Part shown: one piece after another, positions 1 to 8,331 of the stretch | How the letters are laid out: each line of letters begins with the position of its first letter | How positions within the stretch are numbered: position 1 is the first letter of the stretch | Assembly (NCBI RefSeq): GCF_000687875.1 | Contig: NZ_JHYG01000002.1 | Coordinates: 1-64,000 of the forward strand | Direction of reading: 5' to 3' | Source: Acidocella facilis ATCC 35904 | GTDB lineage: Bacteria > Pseudomonadota > Alphaproteobacteria > Acetobacterales > Acetobacteraceae | Length of the DNA: 64,000 nucleotides | Position numbers and translations under genes: made by a program | Notes under the pieces: generated by a model | Databases searched by the model: none | What the model saw: the letters and a program-made list of their open reading frames with translations, nothing else | Told to the model about the DNA's origin: nothing

Positions 1-33
1 GTTCGCTCTGAGCCAGGATCAAACTCTCAAGTT
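1..33 (-). rRNA. rrs: 16S ribosomal RNA, 5' end only
   Basis: Read on the minus strand, the first bases match the universally conserved start of bacterial 16S rRNA (AGAGTTTGATCCTGGCTCAG, the 27F primer site), followed by AGCGAAC. Only the 5' tip lies in the window and the gene continues off the left edge. Transcription runs leftward, away from the putative origin at 63 kb. The exact mature 5' end is uncertain by a few bases. Confidence 0.95.
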
Positions 34-420
34 CATCCTACCCAGCGCCTAACCGGCACTAAATATAAATGAAGAAAGCCCTGCTCAAACATGTCGTTCC
101 TCAGTCCTAAGACCAAGAATATTCGAAGCGTTTCTGTACGTAATTTCAAAAGAAATACTCCAGCCACGCTTCCAAAACGACAGAGGTAAAAACAGAACTT
201 AATCCCGCCCCTCATATCATCAACCAGATGAAACAAATCACCCAGCAGCTCGGAGTAAACCCCGAACCAGAAACGCCACCAGCGTATCCCTTCCCAGCCT
301 ATGCAATTGTCAAAGAGCTAGATCAAAAACAAAGCGGCGGAGTTTATCCCGCCGCGAAGGCATCCAATCTAACCGCTCAAGTTCCGAAGATCAAGTCTGC
401 AGACCGCAGCGGTGGACGGG
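34..420 (-). other. rRNA operon leader
   Basis: There is no credible gene between the 16S 5' end and the candidate promoter. The stretch has the expected position and size of an rRNA leader on the minus strand and contains a boxA-like antitermination element. Short reading frames here show no start signals or recognisable protein features. Confidence 0.6.
306..319 (-). promoter_or_regulatory. boxA-like antitermination element of the rRNA leader
   Basis: The minus strand reads AGCTCTTTGACAAT, close to the boxA sequence of rRNA leaders (TGCTCTTTAACA), where NusB/NusE load to keep RNA polymerase processive. It lies between the candidate promoter and the 16S 5' end, as expected. Assignment rests on motif and position only. 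Confidence 0.55.
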
Positions 421-449
421 CTTCTATTCCACCCTTCGAAGGCCGTCAA
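421..449 (-). promoter_or_regulatory. Candidate rRNA operon promoter
   Basis: On the minus strand a TTGACG -35 hexamer is followed after 17 bp by TAGAAG as a possible -10. An AT-rich stretch lies directly upstream (about 465-525), which could act as an UP element. Position upstream of the leader and boxA fits an rrn promoter, but the -10 is weak and other hexamers are possible. Confidence 0.4.
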
Positions 450-527
450 CTCGACCAGACAAAGTTTTTCAAGAAAATTGAATATTTGTTTTAATATATT
501 GATTTAATTGAATTTTATCTGAACTTC

Positions 528-1490
528 TCATGCCGGACGGCGTTTCCAGCCCTGATACCATTCGACGAAGCGGGGGATCCCCTCATCCAACCGGGTGGTA
601 GGCACGTAGCCGCAGAGCGCGTTCAGGGCGGAGATATCCGCGCAGGTTTCAACCGGGTCCGCCGCCGGTTTTGGCTGGCTGACCGTGATCGCCTCCCGGC
701 CGAGATGGGTTTCCAGCAGGGCCACCAGGTCACGCACATATTCGGCGCGGTGATTGCCGATGTTGAACACGCGGTGGCGCTGCTCATCGCCCGGCGGGTG
801 ATCGAACACCCCCATGATCCCGGCGATGATGTCGTCGATATAGGTGAAATCCCGCTTCAGGGCGCCTTCATCATAGAGGGTGATGGGCCGTCCGGCGATG
901 ATCGCCTCGGCGAAGCCGAAATAGGCCATATCCGGCCGGCCCCAGGGGCCATAGACAGTGAAGAAGCGCAAGCCGGTCTGCTTCAGCCCGAAGAGATGGG
1001 TATAGGAGGCGCTCATCAGCTCGTCGGCGCGCTTTGTCGCGGCATAGAGGGAGGAGGGCCGGTCGGCACGCTCGTGCTCGGAATAGGGCAGGGTGGAGCC
1101 GGTTCCGTACACGGAGGACGAGCTGGCATAGATGAGATGCTTCACGCTGCTCGTCTGCCGGGCCAGCTCCAGAATGGAGAGATGCCCGGTGAGGTTGGCG
1201 GAGGCGTAGGCGAATGGGTTTTCCAGCGAGTAGCGCACCCCGGCCTGGGCGGCGACATGGAAGATCACCTCCACCCCGTCGCCCAGCTTCAGCAGGGCGT
1301 CATGGTCGGCGATGTCCAGCTGGTGGAAGCTGAAACCCTGGCCCAGCCGCGCCAGCCGGGCCTGTTTCAGCCTTATGTCATAATAGGGGTTGAGATCGTC
1401 CACCCCGACCACATCGATGCCGCGGCCCAGCAGCTTCTCGCAGATATGGAAACCGATGAAGCCCGCCGCACCGGTGACCAGCGCTTTCAT
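528..1490 (-). CDS. NAD-dependent epimerase, UDP-glucuronate 4-epimerase-like
   Basis: Extended SDR nucleotide-sugar epimerase of about 320 aa. From this start the protein opens with the Rossmann motif GAAGFIGF, then a VDDLNPYYD stretch typical of UDP-glucuronate 4-epimerases, a SSSSVYG serine region and the catalytic YAATK (YxxxK). RDFTYIDDI lies in the substrate domain. It probably converts UDP-glucuronate to UDP-galacturonate for surface polysaccharide. The start at 1490 overlaps the gmhA stop by 4 bp (ATGA) and begins just before the nucleotide-binding motif. A longer in-frame reading upstream lies inside gmhA and is unlikely. Exact sugar specificity is inferred. Confidence 0.85.
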   Translation of the reverse strand: MKALVTGAAGFIGFHICEKLLGRGIDVVGVDDLNPYYDIRLKQARLARLGQGFSFHQLDIADHDALLKLGDGVEVIFHVAAQAGVRYSLENPFAYASANLTGHLSILELARQTSSVKHLIYASSSSVYGTGSTLPYSEHERADRPSSLYAATKRADELMSASYTHLFGLKQTGLRFFTVYGPWGRPDMAYFGFAEAIIAGRPITLYDEGALKRDFTYIDDIIAGIMGVFDHPPGDEQRHRVFNIGNHRAEYVRDLVALLETHLGREAITVSQPKPAADPVETCADISALNALCGYVPTTRLDEGIPRFVEWYQGWKRRPA

Positions 1491-2074
1491 TGGCGCACCA
1501 GCCGGTCTTCCATCAATGTCAGGATCGCATGGCCGAGGGCAATGTGACATTCCTGGATGCGCGCCGTCTCGGTATCCGGCACCACGATCGCCAGATCGCA
1601 CAAGGGCAGGGCAGGGCCGCCATCACCGCCGAGCAGGCCGACGGCGGTAATGCCCATCTCCTTGGCCTTTTTGAAGGCGCCCAGCACATTCGCGGATTTG
1701 CCCGAGGTGGTGATGCCGAACAGCACGTCGCCGGCGCGGCCCAGCCCTTCCAGCGGGCGGGAGAACATTTCATCGATGCCGAAATCGTTCACCGCCGCCG
1801 TCACCGCCGAGGTGTCGAGGGCGAGCGTAATCGCCGGCCAGCTGGCACGCGGCACCGCGCCGCGCAGGCGGATCACCAGCTCGGTTGCCAGATGCTGGGC
1901 GTCCGCCGCCGAGCCGCCATTGCCGCAGAAGATCAGCTTGCCGCCCTGGCGCAGCGCCCGCTCGCACGCATCGACAATCGCCAGCACCGGCTCGGCTTGT
2001 TCGGCCAAAGCCAGTTTCAGCTCGGCACCCCGGCGCAGCATGGCGGCATATCGGGCTTTTTCGTCGGTCTGCAT
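1487..2074 (-). CDS. gmhA: Phosphoheptose isomerase (SIS domain)
   Basis: 195 aa, the normal GmhA length. The single SIS domain carries GNGGSAADAQHLATEL, the hallmark substrate-binding segment, and a C-terminal ECHIALGHAI helix with the conserved His. GmhA isomerises sedoheptulose 7-phosphate to D-glycero-D-manno-heptose 7-phosphate, the first step of ADP-heptose synthesis for LPS core. It is translationally coupled to the downstream sugar epimerase, so the pair probably serves surface glycan precursor supply. A GGAG lies about 12 bases upstream of the ATG. Confidence 0.9.
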   Translation of the reverse strand: MQTDEKARYAAMLRRGAELKLALAEQAEPVLAIVDACERALRQGGKLIFCGNGGSAADAQHLATELVIRLRGAVPRASWPAITLALDTSAVTAAVNDFGIDEMFSRPLEGLGRAGDVLFGITTSGKSANVLGAFKKAKEMGITAVGLLGGDGGPALPLCDLAIVVPDTETARIQECHIALGHAILTLMEDRLVRQ

Positions 2075-2120
2075 GGGCCAGAGTCACTCCACGATGTCGG
2101 TGCGGGGTTTATACGCCAGC

Positions 2121-2160
2121 CCGTAAAAAGCTTACAGCCGCCCGGCGGACCGGGCGGCTG
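2121..2160 (-). terminator. Rho-independent terminator after bdhA
   Basis: A perfect 11-bp stem (CAGCCGCCCGG with CCGGGCGGCTG around a 4-base loop) is followed on the minus strand by a T-rich tract. It sits just after the bdhA stop and before gmhA, separating the two minus-strand units. Confidence 0.75.
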
Positions 2161-2189
2161 CAACAAGACACTTCAAAAGCGGCGGAAGA

Positions 2190-2975
2190 TCAGTGCGCGG
2201 TCCAGCCGCCATCGATGGAGATCGGCGTGCCGGTGATGGTGGCAGCACCATCGGAGGCCAGGAATACCGCCAGCGCGCCGATTTCCTCCGGGGTGGAGAA
2301 TTTCAGCATCGGCTGGGTTTCCTGCAGCATCTTCTTCTTCTCGGTATCGACATCGGTGCCGGCATCCTTGGCGCGGTCCTCAAGCTGCTTCTGCACCAGC
2401 GGGGTCAGCACCCAGCCCGGGCAGATGGCATTGACGGTGATGCCGTCATTTGCCGTCTCGATCGCGGCGACCTTGGTGGCGCCGACAACACCATGCTTCG
2501 CGGCCACATAGGCCACCTTGTGCGGGCTGGCGACCAGGCCGTGGGCGGAGGCGATGTTGATGATGCGGCCCCATTTCTTCGCCTTCATCCCCGGGATGGC
2601 GGCCTTCATGCCGTAGAACACCGCGGAGAGATTGATGGCGATGATAGCGTCCCATTTCGCCTCGGGGAAATCCTCCACCGGGGCTGTGAACTGGATGCCG
2701 GCATTGTTCACCAGAATATCCAGGCTGCCCAGCTCGTCCTGGGTCTTCTTGACGATCGCGGCGACCTGGTCCGGCTTGCTGAGATCCGCACCGTCATAAC
2801 CGACCTTCACGGAAAATTCTTTTTCCAGATCCTGGCGCAGCTTTTCGATCTCACCGGCATCGCCGAAACCATTCAGCATGATGTCCGCACCCTCGGCGGC
2901 CAGCGCCCGGGCGATGCCGAGGCCAATGCCGCTGGTGGAGCCGGTGACCAGGGCAACTTTATCTTTGAGAGCCAT
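2190..2975 (-). CDS. bdhA: 3-hydroxybutyrate dehydrogenase
   Basis: Classical SDR of 261 aa. It has the N-terminal TGSTSGIGLGIA cofactor motif, NNAG at about residues 90-93, catalytic Ser in INIASAHG and the YVAAK active site, plus the ICPGWVLTPLV and QPMLKFSTPEEIG segments characteristic of D-3-hydroxybutyrate dehydrogenases. It interconverts D-3-hydroxybutyrate and acetoacetate with NAD, typically during polyhydroxybutyrate turnover. The ATG is preceded by AAGGA. It starts 15 bp after the acetoacetate decarboxylase gene, so the two are likely co-transcribed and share acetoacetate as substrate. Confidence 0.93.
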   Translation of the reverse strand: MALKDKVALVTGSTSGIGLGIARALAAEGADIMLNGFGDAGEIEKLRQDLEKEFSVKVGYDGADLSKPDQVAAIVKKTQDELGSLDILVNNAGIQFTAPVEDFPEAKWDAIIAINLSAVFYGMKAAIPGMKAKKWGRIINIASAHGLVASPHKVAYVAAKHGVVGATKVAAIETANDGITVNAICPGWVLTPLVQKQLEDRAKDAGTDVDTEKKKMLQETQPMLKFSTPEEIGALAVFLASDGAATITGTPISIDGGWTAH

Positions 2976-2990
2976 TTTGAGCGTCCTTTC

Positions 2991-3731
2991 TTACTTTTCC
3001 GCCAGATAATCATGCAGCACCTTGCCATAGGGCAAGGTCAAGTCGGCGCAGAGATGGGTACCGTAAAGGATCTTTTTCACCGGCAAATCCGCCAGCCGGC
3101 AATTCGCATGCGGCACCAGATGCAGCCGCGCATCGCCCGAATAAGCGAATTTCAGGTCGATATCCTCGAGATGATAGCCGACCAACTGCGCGATCTTGGC
3201 GCTGCCATCCACATCCGGGATCCATTTCAGATTGATATTGAGTTTCTTCATGCCTTCGACCACTTTCGCGTGGTCAAGCGGCTTGGTCTTGTATGTCATC
3301 GTTCCCAGGGCAACGCGCTCATTGTCATATTTCAGCGTGCCGGTGAGGGTCTCATGGATCGTCTTCAGCTCGGGAATGCCGTATTTTTTCGGAAAGCCCC
3401 AGATCTCGCGGCCGCCGGTGGTGGGGCTTTCATCGTCAAGGTACATCATGACGGAGTAATTGCAGGGAATGCCGTTATAAAGTGCGGCGATGCCACAGCC
3501 GCTTTCCTCATAATCACCAAAGCCGGTGGAATCCGGCATCTTCATCCATTCAAAATAGACGTCATTGCCATCCGGCACCAAAGGCTCCGGCAGCAGGGCC
3601 CGCAACATGTCGGGATCGGTTTCATAATGGATGAGGAGATATTCCCGGTTATAAAACCGGAAGGGCCCTTTGGGATAGCTGGGCGAAGCCAATGGCATCG
3701 AGGTAGCGTTGAGAATTTCGTCTCTCGTCAT
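2991..3731 (-). CDS. adc: Acetoacetate decarboxylase
   Basis: 246 aa, full length for the family. The PKK motif falls at residues 114-116 (GFPKKYG), so the Schiff-base lysine and its partner align with Lys115/Lys116 of the clostridial enzyme. The reaction converts acetoacetate to acetone and CO2. GGAGGG precedes the ATG. It is the first gene of a two-gene unit with bdhA, so acetoacetate made from hydroxybutyrate could be drained to acetone. Alternatively, related decarboxylase-like proteins act on other beta-keto acids. Confidence 0.9.
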   Translation of the reverse strand: MTRDEILNATSMPLASPSYPKGPFRFYNREYLLIHYETDPDMLRALLPEPLVPDGNDVYFEWMKMPDSTGFGDYEESGCGIAALYNGIPCNYSVMMYLDDESPTTGGREIWGFPKKYGIPELKTIHETLTGTLKYDNERVALGTMTYKTKPLDHAKVVEGMKKLNINLKWIPDVDGSAKIAQLVGYHLEDIDLKFAYSGDARLHLVPHANCRLADLPVKKILYGTHLCADLTLPYGKVLHDYLAEK

Positions 3732-4063
3732 GCAAACCCTCCAAAGAAGTGACGTTTATGTAGACCGGCCGCCTGTGATTGCACATGACGTTTCTGTCAC
3801 CATGTCATGAACGGGATCGTGACACACCGACCTCTCAACGCAAGCGAACAAACGCAGAACAAGCGGCTGTCTTCATCGACGCCAGCAAAGCAGACCACGT
3901 TCAAGCGCGCCTTACCAGATGGAAATGTCATAGAACTGCAACGCAATGCCCGTCGCCATTGTCACAATGTTCAATTATTGCGAGGCGAGGCTTGGGGGCT
4001 GCTCTCCCACGCTGACCGAAACGCTGGGCTGACGAGAAGAGCCTGAACAAAAGGAACGCGAAC
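3732..4063. promoter_or_regulatory. Divergent control region between adc and pstS
   Basis: 332 bp with no gene, holding divergent promoters. Several CTGTCA-like half sites occur (CTGTCACC near 3791, ATGTCATAGAACTG near 3925, TTGTCAC near 3959), loosely resembling Pho-box halves. None gives two good 7-mers at the 11-bp spacing of a real Pho box, so PhoB control of pst is plausible but not demonstrated here. Confidence 0.3.
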
Positions 4064-5122
4064 GTGAAGATGATGAACCTCCTCCGCGCCGGCGCCGCCG
4101 CGCTGGCCATTACCGCCGCCGTTGGCGCTGTACAGGCGAAGGCCGACACCACCTCCGTGCCGCTGGTCGAGACGGGCTCCAGCCTGCTCTACCCGCTGTT
4201 CAACCTGTGGGTTCCGGCTTACACCGCCAGCCACCCGGGCGCTGACATCACCACCACCTCCACCGGTTCCGGCGCTGGCATCGCGCAGTCCCTCAAGGGC
4301 CTGGTGAATATCGGTGCGTCCGACGCCTATCTGTCTGACTCCATGGTCAAGGCGCATTCGAACATGCTGAGCATCCCGCTCGCCATCGCGTCGCAGGCCA
4401 TCAACTATAACCTGCCCGGCATCACCAACCTGAAGCTGTCCGGCCCGATCCTGGCTGGCATTTACACCGGCAAAATCACCAAGTGGAACGACCCGGCGAT
4501 CGCCGCGGCGAACCCGGGTGTCACCCTGCCGGACCACGTGATCATCCCCATCCACCGTCTGGACGGTTCGGGCGACACCTTCATCTTCACCCAGTACCTC
4601 TCTGACTCCGACGCCAGCTGGGGGTCCACCGTCAAGTTCGGCACCTCCGTGTCCTGGCCGGCGGTCGCCGGTGGCCTGGGCGCCAACGGCAACCCGGGCA
4701 TGGTCGCCGCCGCCAAGGCGAACCCGTACTCCATCGCCTATATCGGCGTTTCCTTCGCCGACCAGGTTGCGCAGGCCGGCCTCGGCCAGGCCGAGCTGCT
4801 GAACAAGGCCGGCAACTACGTGCTGCCGACCGAAGCGACCATCTCCGCCGCCGCTGACAGCTTCGCCAACAGCACCCCGGCCGATGAGCGCGTCTCCATG
4901 ATCTTCGCCCCGGGCGCGCAGGCCTACCCGATCGTGAATTACGAGTATGCGATCATCAACACCCACCAGGCTTCCGGCGCCGTCGCCAAGGCGGTCCGCG
5001 AATTCCTGACCTGGGCGATCACCGAGGGCAACAGCATGAGCTTCCTGAAGAAGGTGCATTTCATGCCGCTGCCGCCGGCCGTGGTTGAGCTCTCCAAGGC
5101 TCAGATCGCGAAGATCAAGTAA
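4064..5122 (+). CDS. pstS: Phosphate ABC transporter, periplasmic phosphate-binding protein
   Basis: 352 aa with an N-terminal signal peptide (Lys, then a hydrophobic Ala-rich segment, cleavage near VQAKA-D at about residue 27). The mature protein starts with the PstS-type ETGSSLLYPLF phosphate-binding loop, then TTTSTGSGAGI and later IHRLDGSGDTF, all phosphate ligands in PstS. It captures periplasmic phosphate for PstCA. The start is GTG with AAGGA about 8 bases upstream. pstC follows after a 59-bp gap holding a strong hairpin, which would let pstS be made in excess. Confidence 0.95.
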   Translation: MKMMNLLRAGAAALAITAAVGAVQAKADTTSVPLVETGSSLLYPLFNLWVPAYTASHPGADITTTSTGSGAGIAQSLKGLVNIGASDAYLSDSMVKAHSNMLSIPLAIASQAINYNLPGITNLKLSGPILAGIYTGKITKWNDPAIAAANPGVTLPDHVIIPIHRLDGSGDTFIFTQYLSDSDASWGSTVKFGTSVSWPAVAGGLGANGNPGMVAAAKANPYSIAYIGVSFADQVAQAGLGQAELLNKAGNYVLPTEATISAAADSFANSTPADERVSMIFAPGAQAYPIVNYEYAIINTHQASGAVAKAVREFLTWAITEGNSMSFLKKVHFMPLPPAVVELSKAQIAKIK

Positions 5123-5131
5123 CGCCTTTCG

Positions 5132-5164
5132 CCCCCTTCCGGCTCTGGCCGGGAGGGGGTTTTC
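5132..5164 (+). terminator. Intra-operon attenuator/terminator between pstS and pstC
   Basis: A 12-bp GC-rich stem (CCCCCTTCCGGC against GCCGGGAGGGGG, one G-T pair) with a TCTG loop is followed by TTTT. It lies in the pstS-pstC gap. Such hairpins commonly reduce readthrough so that the binding protein outnumbers the membrane subunits. Confidence 0.7.
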
Positions 5165-5181
5165 GCGTCAAAGGGTGACTC

Positions 5182-6105
5182 ATGAAACTCCGCCCCTTCC
5201 GCCTTGCCGTGCTTGGCCTCAGCCTCCTGATCCCCGCCGCGCTCTGCGCGGTTGTTTTGTTTCTGGTGATCTATTCCGGGCAGGCCATTTTCTTCAACGG
5301 GCTGCATTTCCTGACCCAGATCAGCTGGAATCTCGGCGATATGTACAGTGATCCGGTCACGGTACGCGGCGTGCAGGTTCCATCCGGCGCCAATTACGGC
5401 ATTCTGGTCTTCATTGTCGGCACGCTGGCCTCTTCGGCTATTGCCATTCTCATCGCCGTGCCGCTGGCCATGGGGGCTGCCATCTTCCTGGCGGAAGTGG
5501 TCTCACCCAAGATCCGGCCAATCCTCTCCATGCTGGTCGAGCTGATCGCGGTCGTCCCCTCCGTGGTGTTCGGGCTGTGGGGCATCGCGGTGCTGGTGCC
5601 GCTCATCGGCCATTATCTGGCGCCGAATGGCAGCGGCTATGGGCTGCTCGCCGCCTCCATCGTGCTGGCGCTGATGATCACGCCGATCATCGCCTCCACC
5701 CTGCTGGACGCGCTTCTGCAAGTGCCCAGGGAAAATCGCGAATCCGCCTTCGCGCTGGGCGCCACCCATTTCGAGGTGGTGACCAAGGCGATGATGCCGA
5801 TGGTCCGCACCACGCTGATCGGCGGCATCGTGCTGGCGCTGGGCCGCGCTCTGGGTGAAACCATGGCGGTGCTGATGGTCTCCGGCGGCGGCCTGAACAT
5901 CCTGCCGACCTCGCTGTTCTCGCCCATCTCCACCATCGCCTCCTTCGTCGCCGGCCAGCTGGACAGCGCGCAGACGGATTCCACCAACATGTCGGTCCGG
6001 GCGCTCTCTGAAATCGCCCTGGTGCTGTTCTTCATCACGCTGGGCGTGAATGCCTGCGCCAAACTTCTTTCGACAGGAGCCCTCCGTGTCCGCAAGCGCG
6101 CTTAA
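5182..6105 (+). CDS. pstC: Phosphate ABC transporter permease
   Basis: 307 aa integral membrane protein with an N-terminal membrane segment (about residues 8-35) and further hydrophobic segments. The EAA-type cytoplasmic loop is visible as ALGATHFEVVTKAMMP around residues 190-205. It forms the inner-membrane channel with PstA. Its 3' end overlaps the pstA start by about 20 bp, indicating coupled translation. No gene for the ATPase PstB follows, which is unusual for a pst operon. Confidence 0.93.
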   Translation: MKLRPFRLAVLGLSLLIPAALCAVVLFLVIYSGQAIFFNGLHFLTQISWNLGDMYSDPVTVRGVQVPSGANYGILVFIVGTLASSAIAILIAVPLAMGAAIFLAEVVSPKIRPILSMLVELIAVVPSVVFGLWGIAVLVPLIGHYLAPNGSGYGLLAASIVLALMITPIIASTLLDALLQVPRENRESAFALGATHFEVVTKAMMPMVRTTLIGGIVLALGRALGETMAVLMVSGGGLNILPTSLFSPISTIASFVAGQLDSAQTDSTNMSVRALSEIALVLFFITLGVNACAKLLSTGALRVRKRA

Positions 6106-6955
6106 ATCCCCCCGCTCGGCGCACGAGCTGCGCCGGATCATCACCAGCCAGATCGGCTGGGCTCTCTGCGGCATCGGGCTGCTACTGGTGATCGCCCCGC
6201 TGCTCGATATCGTCGGCGTCGTCGCCTGGCGCGGCCTCTCGGCCTTTTCGTGGCATCTCTTCACCGAGAACACCACCGGGCCGAATGGCGGCCTGCTCAA
6301 TGCCATCGAAGGCACGTTGCTGATCACCCTGTTCGCCATGCTGATTGCCATTCCGCTGGGCGTGGGAGCGGGGATCCATCTCTCGGAATACGGCAAGAAC
6401 CGGCTGGGCAGCGTCATCCGCTTCATGTCGGACACGCTGACCGGCACGCCCTCGATCGTGCTGGGCTATTTCTCCTACATCGTGATGATCATTGGCTTCG
6501 GCTGGGGCTTCTCGCTGATCGCCGCGGCGATCACGCTCGCCATCCTGATCGTGCCTTATCTGGCCCGCATCACCGAGCTTTCGCTGCAGCAGGTGCCCAA
6601 CACCATGCGCGAGGCCGCCTATGCGCTGGGGGCCAAGGATTCCACCGTGGTGTTCAAGGTGGTGCTGCCAGCGGCGGCCTCGGGCGTCATCACCGGCGCG
6701 CTGCTGGCGCTGGCAATCTCGGTCGGCGAGACGGCACCGCTGATCTACACCGCCGGCTGGTCCAATTATGGCTGGAGCGGCCATTTCACCCATTCGCCGG
6801 TCGGCTATCTGACCTACGTGATCTGGACCTTCATCGACCAGCCGGACGCGAAATCCCACGCCCTCGCCTTCGCGGCGGCCTTTCTGGTGATGATGGTGGT
6901 GCTGGCGATCAATATCGGGGTGCGCCTCACCGTGCGCCGGACCAAATTCAACTGA
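6086..6955 (+). CDS. pstA: Phosphate ABC transporter permease
   Basis: About 289 aa. The GTG at 6086 is preferred because AGGAG sits 6 bases upstream; an in-frame ATG at 6050 would give a longer overlap with pstC and has no ribosome site. The protein shows six or so hydrophobic segments and the permease loop YALGAKDSTVVFKVVLP. It pairs with PstC. The gene ends the plus-strand unit and is followed by a terminator shared with ppa. The PstB ATPase must be encoded elsewhere. Confidence 0.92.
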   Translation: MSASALKSPRSAHELRRIITSQIGWALCGIGLLLVIAPLLDIVGVVAWRGLSAFSWHLFTENTTGPNGGLLNAIEGTLLITLFAMLIAIPLGVGAGIHLSEYGKNRLGSVIRFMSDTLTGTPSIVLGYFSYIVMIIGFGWGFSLIAAAITLAILIVPYLARITELSLQQVPNTMREAAYALGAKDSTVVFKVVLPAAASGVITGALLALAISVGETAPLIYTAGWSNYGWSGHFTHSPVGYLTYVIWTFIDQPDAKSHALAFAAAFLVMMVVLAINIGVRLTVRRTKFN

Positions 6956-6974
6956 GCCACTGAGGCGCGGACAC

Positions 6975-7016
6975 AAAAAAAGGCCCCTCCCGGCATCGCG
7001 GGAGGGGCCTTTTTTA
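6975..7016. terminator. Bidirectional terminator between pstA and ppa
   Basis: An A-tract, an AGGCCCCTCCCG stem pairing with CGGGAGGGGCCT around a short loop, and a T-tract form a symmetrical intrinsic terminator. It lies between convergent pstA and ppa and can serve both. Confidence 0.9.
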
Positions 7017-7025
7017 TCGGACGCT

Positions 7026-7550
7026 TTACTTGGACGCGGCGGCCAGGCTGGCGGAAATCGCGGCCTCGGCGGCGGCGCGGTCGGCGAAGCCGGTGACCTT
7101 CACCCACTTGCCCTTTTCCAGATCCTTATAATGCTCGAAGAAATGCTTGATCACGTCGCGGGTGATGGCGGGCAGATCAGACAGCTCCTTCACATCGGTG
7201 TAGAGCGGGTGCACCTTGTCATGCGGCACGCAGACGATCTTCTCGTCCTTGCCGGACTCGTCTTCCATCTCCAGCATGCCGATCGGGCGGCAGCGGATCA
7301 CCGCGCCGGGCACCACGGCGGTGGGCAGCAGCACCAGCGCGTCGGCCGGGTCGCCGTCATCGGCCAGGGTGCCGGGGATGAAGCCATAAGCGGCCGGATA
7401 GGTCATCGGGGTGAACACCACGCGGTCCACCACCAGGGCGCCGCTCTCCTTGTCCACCTCATATTTCACCCCGGACCCGGCCGGAATCTCGATCACCACG
7501 TTGATATCGTGCGGCACATCCTTGCCGGGCGACAGCTTGCTCACATCCAT
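7026..7550 (-). CDS. ppa: Inorganic pyrophosphatase (family I)
   Basis: 174 aa, the normal size of a bacterial hexameric type I pyrophosphatase. It shows [14 protein letters not shown] near the N-terminus and the signature [10 protein letters not shown] (DGDPxD), whose aspartates bind the catalytic Mg ions. It hydrolyses pyrophosphate to two phosphates. The ATG at 7550 has AGGGAG upstream; an in-frame ATG 28 codons earlier would add an unrelated tail. It stands alone on the minus strand, convergent with pst. Confidence 0.95.
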   Translation of the reverse strand: MDVSKLSPGKDVPHDINVVIEIPAGSGVKYEVDKESGALVVDRVVFTPMTYPAAYGFIPGTLADDGDPADALVLLPTAVVPGAVIRCRPIGMLEMEDESGKDEKIVCVPHDKVHPLYTDVKELSDLPAITRDVIKHFFEHYKDLEKGKWVKVTGFADRAAAEAAISASLAAASK

Positions 7551-7675
7551 TGCCAGAACTCCCTGATAGAAGGCGGCTGGGATATAGCTTGCTGCGGCGC
7601 AACTGGCCAGATTGCGGCATTTTGCGACGTTCAAGGTTGACGGGGCGGCAACGCCACTTAAAAGCGGCAGCGGAT

Positions 7676-7751
7676 GCGCTGGTAGCTCAATGGTTAGAGC
7701 GGACCGCTCATAACGGTTTGGTTGGGGGTTCGAGTCCCTCCCGGCGCACCA
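7676..7751 (+). tRNA. tRNA with CAT anticodon (Met or Ile2)
   Basis: A complete cloverleaf can be drawn. The 7-bp acceptor is GCGCTGG with CCGGCGC, the D-stem is GCTC/GAGC, the anticodon stem is GACCG/CGGTT around CTCATAA, the T-arm is GGGGG-TTCGAGT-CCCTC, and discriminator A and an encoded CCA follow. The acceptor starts with a paired G-C, so this is not the initiator. CAT anticodons serve elongator tRNA-Met or, after lysidine modification, tRNA-Ile for AUA; I cannot decide between them by eye. Confidence 0.93.
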
Positions 7752-7877
7752 TTAAAATCAACTGCCTTTTTATGTTTAGGGCCAAAATTGGTTTTGTTGC
7801 TGGGTTTGAGTCAAATTATGTACAGATTTGCAGTGTAGTAGTGACGACTCGTCCGTCTATCCCCCATAACGGTAGAG

Positions 7878-8300
7878 ATGTTTCTCTATCATTATCAATA
7901 TATGAGATTTTTGCGCGGAGAGCATTCAGCTGACGTAGTTGTAGCGTTTCTCCCTGGAGACCTTGCCGCGCAAATGCCGACTCTTTCGACTGACATAAGG
8001 TTGGGGAGCGAGTATGCAAAGAAGGTGTGGGAGAAACACCACCTCGGCCACGACGAATTAGGCCTCATACAGACAATTGTGGATAACGGATGGTGCACCA
8101 AAACCCGCCCCGGAAGCTTGGAGTTTCTCTTTGTAAGAGACCAAGGTCCGCATACTCATTATCTATTGGCTGTAAAATCAGCCCGCTCTGGTCGTGAAAC
8201 GTGGATCGCTACTATTTATAGAACCAATGAACAGGAGGTCCGGCGCCGTCTGAAAAAAGCCCGTAAAGACGGCCAGCTAATTAGATCTCACACGTGGTAA
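7878..8300 (+). CDS. Orphan 140-aa protein in a low-GC patch next to a tRNA
   Basis: I do not recognise this protein with certainty. It is 140 aa, basic at the C-terminus, with no membrane segment. The second half (HYLLAVKSARSG, then ETWIATIYR and a run of Arg/Lys) resembles the strand pattern of BECR-fold nuclease domains (barnase/EndoU/colicin/RelE type), but this is a guess. GC content and codon use are clearly lower than in neighbours, and it sits just after a tRNA, both signs of transfer. The ribosome site is weak; an in-frame ATG at 7902 is an alternative start. A terminator follows 1 bp after the stop. Confidence 0.5.
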   Translation: MFLYHYQYMRFLRGEHSADVVVAFLPGDLAAQMPTLSTDIRLGSEYAKKVWEKHHLGHDELGLIQTIVDNGWCTKTRPGSLEFLFVRDQGPHTHYLLAVKSARSGRETWIATIYRTNEQEVRRRLKKARKDGQLIRSHTW

Positions 8301-8301
8301 T

Positions 8302-8331
8302 AAAAGAGGCGCTCTTTCGAGCGCCTCTTTT
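8302..8331. terminator. Bidirectional terminator
   Basis: A perfect 13-bp stem (AAAAGAGGCGCTC with GAGCGCCTCTTTT around TTTC) ends the 140-aa gene on the plus strand. On the minus strand it directly follows the CCA-like end of the tRNA-like structure at 8331-8423. Confidence 0.9.

Noticed and set aside
3785-3975. Pho boxes upstream of pstS
   Set aside because: Individual CTGTCA-like halves occur, but none pair at 11-bp spacing with a good second half.
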